DNA of 45,693 bases, taken from NCBI GenBank assembly GCA_944389065.1, contig CALXKZ010000078.1:1-45693 (forward strand). The letters are read 5' to 3'. Under the pieces are notes generated by a model. That model was given only the letters and a program-made list of their open reading frames with translations, made no database searches and was not told where the DNA came from. This DNA comes from an uncultured Spirochaetaceae bacterium. GTDB taxonomy: Bacteria; Spirochaetota; Spirochaetia; Sphaerochaetales; Sphaerochaetaceae. Below are positions 43,442 to 45,693 of this stretch, in pieces (the stretch's first letter is position 1; each line of letters begins with the position of its first letter). Both the position numbers and the translations under genes were made by a program.

Positions 43442-44185
43442 TCAGGCATTGTTCCTTATCCATGAGAACAAGTACTGCTGGGACAATGCCTCGTACGGAT
43501 GGAAATATGATATGTCCTTATCAGGATAATAATCATGCATGACTTTCTTCATCCATACATCAAGGGGAAATCCCTCCCTTCTCTGATATGAGAATATAAG
43601 AATGCAGGAAGCGACCTTCGGACCGATTCCCTTGATCGTCTGAAGCGCTTCCATCGCTTCCTCGAATGGCAGACTGTCAATCATATCCAGAAGCGGGGCA
43701 TTCCTGACTGCATCGATTATAAAAGGCGCGCGGAATCCGACACCGATGGACCGCAGCGAATCCTCATCAGCTAAAGAAAGCTCAGAAGGTGTCGGAAATG
43801 TATATTTCCCAGGCTCGACCTCATGCCCATACCGTTCTGAAAGCCTTCTATAAAGGCCTGTTATGCGCTTGATATTGTTGTTCTGGGAAAGTATGAATGA
43901 AATCGTTGTAAGAAAATGATCCTGATGGAGCAGTCTGATCAGACCTGATGACTCCACAGCTTCACGGAGTATCGGATCCTTGGCAGCAATTTCCTCTCTC
44001 GCTTTCACATAGTCATAGCCAAGATCAAAATAGTCATAAAGAAAGGGATCGGATGCAGCATCCTCAAGCGTTCTGATGCGCACTACACGCTCATCAAGCA
44101 CAGCCCAGAAGCTTCCGTCCATATCCTCAGTCCAGCTGAATGACTGACCGCCAAGAAGTGTTTCCCTCAGATTCTCTTCAATCAT
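43442..44185 (-). CDS. OGG1-type 8-oxoguanine DNA glycosylase
   Basis: The 247-residue protein has the N-terminal GGQSFSWTEDMDGSFWAV of the OGG1 family, TISFILSQNNNIKRI, the helix-hairpin-helix with catalytic Lys (TIKGIGPKVASCIL) and the following FPLDVWMKKVM with the catalytic Asp. It would excise 8-oxoguanine and nick the strand. The short N-terminal domain fits bacterial OGG1-like (Clostridium-type) enzymes. Its stop touches that of rex, so the two mRNAs converge. Confidence 0.9.
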   Translation of the reverse strand: MIEENLRETLLGGQSFSWTEDMDGSFWAVLDERVVRIRTLEDAASDPFLYDYFDLGYDYVKAREEIAAKDPILREAVESSGLIRLLHQDHFLTTISFILSQNNNIKRITGLYRRLSERYGHEVEPGKYTFPTPSELSLADEDSLRSIGVGFRAPFIIDAVRNAPLLDMIDSLPFEEAMEALQTIKGIGPKVASCILIFSYQRREGFPLDVWMKKVMHDYYPDKDISYFHPYEALSQQYLFSWIRNNA

Positions 44186-44229
44186 AGCGCTGATTATCGT
44201 GATAGAGAGAAAAGATTACAATACATATT

Positions 44230-45189
44230 TCAGAAAACCTGCAGATGCATCATGACTGCAAAATGATCTGAATACCCTCTTCCTGCAGAAGTATCATAAG
44301 CAAGCGGACGGCCTAGGATATCCATGGACTCAAATGGTCTGATCACAGAAGCCCTTCTGTACTCCAGGCCAATGCCATCAAATGCCCTCCGATCCATGAT
44401 GATATTATCCAGAAAATACCACTTGCCCTGATAGCAATATGTTCCTTCTGCATCAATTCCTTCCTCTCCATCCATAAAAGGAGAATAGTATATGGTATCT
44501 GATGAAAGACCGGGATCTCCTGTGATTTTCAGAGGGACGTGTATGCTATCCGATTCAGGGAAGATAGTCATACCTCCCTCTGGATATCGTGGATCGGCAT
44601 TGAAATCGCCGGCAGCTATGACGATATCCTCGTCTGCATCGGACATCAGTGCCTGAAGATGCCTGAACTGCAGCATCCGTATCTTTTCACTGCCTTCCTC
44701 CAATCTGCTTCTTGCATGGATGCCGAATACCCGGAGTGAACCTGAAGAAGTGCGGAATGCAAGATCAAGAATCGCTCTCTCTCCATCCGTACTATGGAGG
44801 GCACTCGATACAGGCTCAATACGCGAGATGAATCCAACGGATAATGGAGCGCTGCCATCAGAAGCAAGTCCATAGAAAGAATAACCTTTCTTCCTGAGCC
44901 CCGCTTCCAGAAGATCATGAAGAACCACAGGGCTTTCAACTTCAGATAGGATCAGGATATCCGCATCAATATTCCGTGCTATGAATACGGCAGCATCATG
45001 CACCCTCTCCTGATACCGTTCAAGCGTATATCCATCACTTCTTCTGAATCCATCATACTCCCACCCATCATCTGTCCCATCAAAAAAGAGATACATGTTG
45101 TAAGCTCCGATTGCGACAGCATCCTGAGGTGTTTCCAGAGCACAGGAAAGAATTGGGAAAAAGCAGATGCAGATAAATAGCAGCTTCAT
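44230..45189 (-). CDS. Endonuclease/exonuclease/phosphatase-family lipoprotein
   Basis: From ATG 45189 the 319-residue protein has a lipoprotein signal (KLLFICICFFPILSC) and then the DNase I-like fold: AIGAYNMYLFF, ILSEVES (metal-binding Glu), GIHARSR, IAAGDFNADP (Asp-x-Asn) and RGYSDHFAVM (catalytic Asp-His). It should cut a phosphodiester or phosphate ester outside the inner membrane; nuclease is a possibility, substrate unknown. The frame extends far upstream but only this start gives a signal peptide. Only a distant GGAG (12 bases) precedes it; TTGTCA, 17 bases, a poor CGTTAT and 6 bases also lead to the ATG. Confidence 0.82.
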   Translation of the reverse strand: MKLLFICICFFPILSCALETPQDAVAIGAYNMYLFFDGTDDGWEYDGFRRSDGYTLERYQERVHDAAVFIARNIDADILILSEVESPVVLHDLLEAGLRKKGYSFYGLASDGSAPLSVGFISRIEPVSSALHSTDGERAILDLAFRTSSGSLRVFGIHARSRLEEGSEKIRMLQFRHLQALMSDADEDIVIAAGDFNADPRYPEGGMTIFPESDSIHVPLKITGDPGLSSDTIYYSPFMDGEEGIDAEGTYCYQGKWYFLDNIIMDRRAFDGIGLEYRRASVIRPFESMDILGRPLAYDTSAGRGYSDHFAVMMHLQVF

Positions 45190-45355
45190 AGAATAATAAC
45201 GCTCCAGATACCTTTCTCTGACAATCAATGCATTATGTTTTCTGAAATATTTTTCTCTTATGCCACGAACAATCACTGAACTATCTCCTTTCCTCACAAC
45301 AGAAAACCACAGATATTTTCTGCAGAAGCTGTCCAAGAGGCCTACTTGGGCCGTA

Positions 45356-45361
45356 TATAAT
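45356..45361 (+). promoter_or_regulatory. -10 box of the Rpn-type gene
   Basis: Perfect TATAAT, about 40 bases before the ATG; the -35 is weak. Start expected near 45368. Confidence 0.4.
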
Positions 45362-45401
45362 ATAGGAGCCTCTCTAAAGGAACGCTCCTGAAGGAGGGTA
45401 C

Positions 45402-45693
45402 ATGGAACTTCTGAGCATGAAGGAGAAGCTTGAGATACTGAGTGATATGACTCTGGAGGATGATATCTTCTTCTCCTGCTACCTTGACGGAAGCAATGAT
45501 TGCGCATCCCTGATGCTCCGCATAATACTAGGCCGCGATGATCTCTCCGTAACAAGGACAGAGACACAGAGATGGATGCATAATATCCTGGAGCATTCAG
45601 TGAAGCTCGATGTGCATGCAGTAGATGCTATGGGCAATCTGTACAACATAGAAATACAGAAGGATGAGAGAGGAACTGAAAGGAAGCGTGCAA
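45402..45693 (+). CDS. Rpn/PD-(D/E)XK nuclease-family protein, 5' part (runs off the window)
   Basis: The first 97 residues are present. The N-terminus has LEDDIFFSCYLDG and LMLRIILGR, followed by VKLDVHAVDAMGNLYNIEIQ, with the Asp and the Glu-x-Gln of the PD-(D/E)XK fold that marks the Rpn recombination-promoting nuclease/transposase-like family. Such genes are often present in many copies in gut anaerobes and may move horizontally. The ATG has a strong AAGGAGG. The C-terminus and any neighbours are outside the window. Confidence 0.82.
   Translation, partial: MELLSMKEKLEILSDMTLEDDIFFSCYLDGSNDCASLMLRIILGRDDLSVTRTETQRWMHNILEHSVKLDVHAVDAMGNLYNIEIQKDERGTERKRA

Noticed and set aside
45364..45398. 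Two alternative hairpins before the Rpn-type gene, one hiding its ribosome site (AGGAGC/GCTCCT versus CTCC-TGAA-GGAG).
   Set aside because: The likely transcription start lies near 45368, inside the first arm, so the protective hairpin may not be transcribed whole; stems are short.
44230..45567. Long minus-strand frame giving the phosphatase-family protein 126 extra N-terminal residues.
   Set aside because: The extension is rich in Arg/Ser without family likeness, overlaps the divergent Rpn-type gene, and hides the lipoprotein signal.
1..45693. CRISPR array, restriction-modification, toxin-antitoxin or other defence system.
   Set aside because: No regularly spaced repeats and no proteins of such families were recognised; the recombinase and the Rpn-type gene are the only mobile-element signs.

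Overview
The window looks like a chromosomal segment of an anaerobic, probably gut-associated spirochaete. The pointers are several lipobox lipoproteins and outer-membrane-like barrels, binding proteins whose signal peptides lack a lipobox cysteine, an HndABCD-type [FeFe]-hydrogenase under a Rex regulator, a PreP-like M16C peptidase, and c-di-AMP synthesis. A Sphaerochaeta/Treponema-like lineage is an inference from protein character only; no rRNA or other phylogenetic marker is present.

Layout. (1) 1-735: the 3' part of a tyrosine recombinase, a long imperfect hairpin and a tRNA-Cys gene, probably the edge of a mobile element. (2) 868-3296 (-): a fused alpha/beta E1 dehydrogenase with a flavin-reductase-like protein. 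(3) 3534-8395 (+): an ABC importer (binding protein, fused permease, and an ATPase with a large insertion). (4) 8493-10892 (+): purine salvage and synthesis (hpt, a second phosphoribosyltransferase, purA). (5) 10950-21115 (-): an L-rhamnoside operon (MalFG-type importer, GH106-like rhamnosidase, rhaB, rhaA, rhaD, SGNH esterase) with a divergent AraC regulator at 21231-22205. (6) 22226-26206 (-): sugar-acid kinase family protein, glpK, cdaA and a short cdaR. (7) 26232-29996: divergent M16C peptidase and endonuclease IV genes. (8) 30056-35526 (-): pepT, barrel and lipoprotein in overlapping order, then further envelope proteins; 35644-37689 (+) is a large lipoprotein. (9) 37758-42631 (-): hydrogenase operon hndA, an ATPase-domain gene, hndB, hndC, hndD, divergent from rex. 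(10) 43442-45693: OGG1-type glycosylase, an endonuclease/exonuclease/phosphatase-family lipoprotein, and the start of an Rpn-type PD-(D/E)XK protein.

How the parts work together: the rhamnose genes form a full route from imported rhamnoside to dihydroxyacetone phosphate and lactaldehyde, with no ATPase gene of their own. The hydrogenase would reoxidise NADH and ferredoxin from such fermentation, and Rex would sense the NADH/NAD ratio. Two imperfect palindromes lie exactly over the hndA and rex promoters.

The most unusual signals are in the expression signals. At least four genes (glpK, the M16C peptidase, nfo, araC), and probably pepT, lack a Shine-Dalgarno sequence and have a -10-like hexamer 6 (pepT: 8) bases before the ATG, as expected for leaderless mRNAs. 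The lipoprotein gene at 30056-31405 appears to start at CTG in a CTGA overlap. Other oddities are an ABC ATPase with about 117 extra residues, an HndB with no cysteine, and c-di-AMP synthesis genes coupled to glycerol kinase. No CRISPR array, prophage module or recognisable anti-phage system was seen. All stretches between genes are shorter than 300 bases. Start sites were moved where ribosome sites or family N-termini argued for it.
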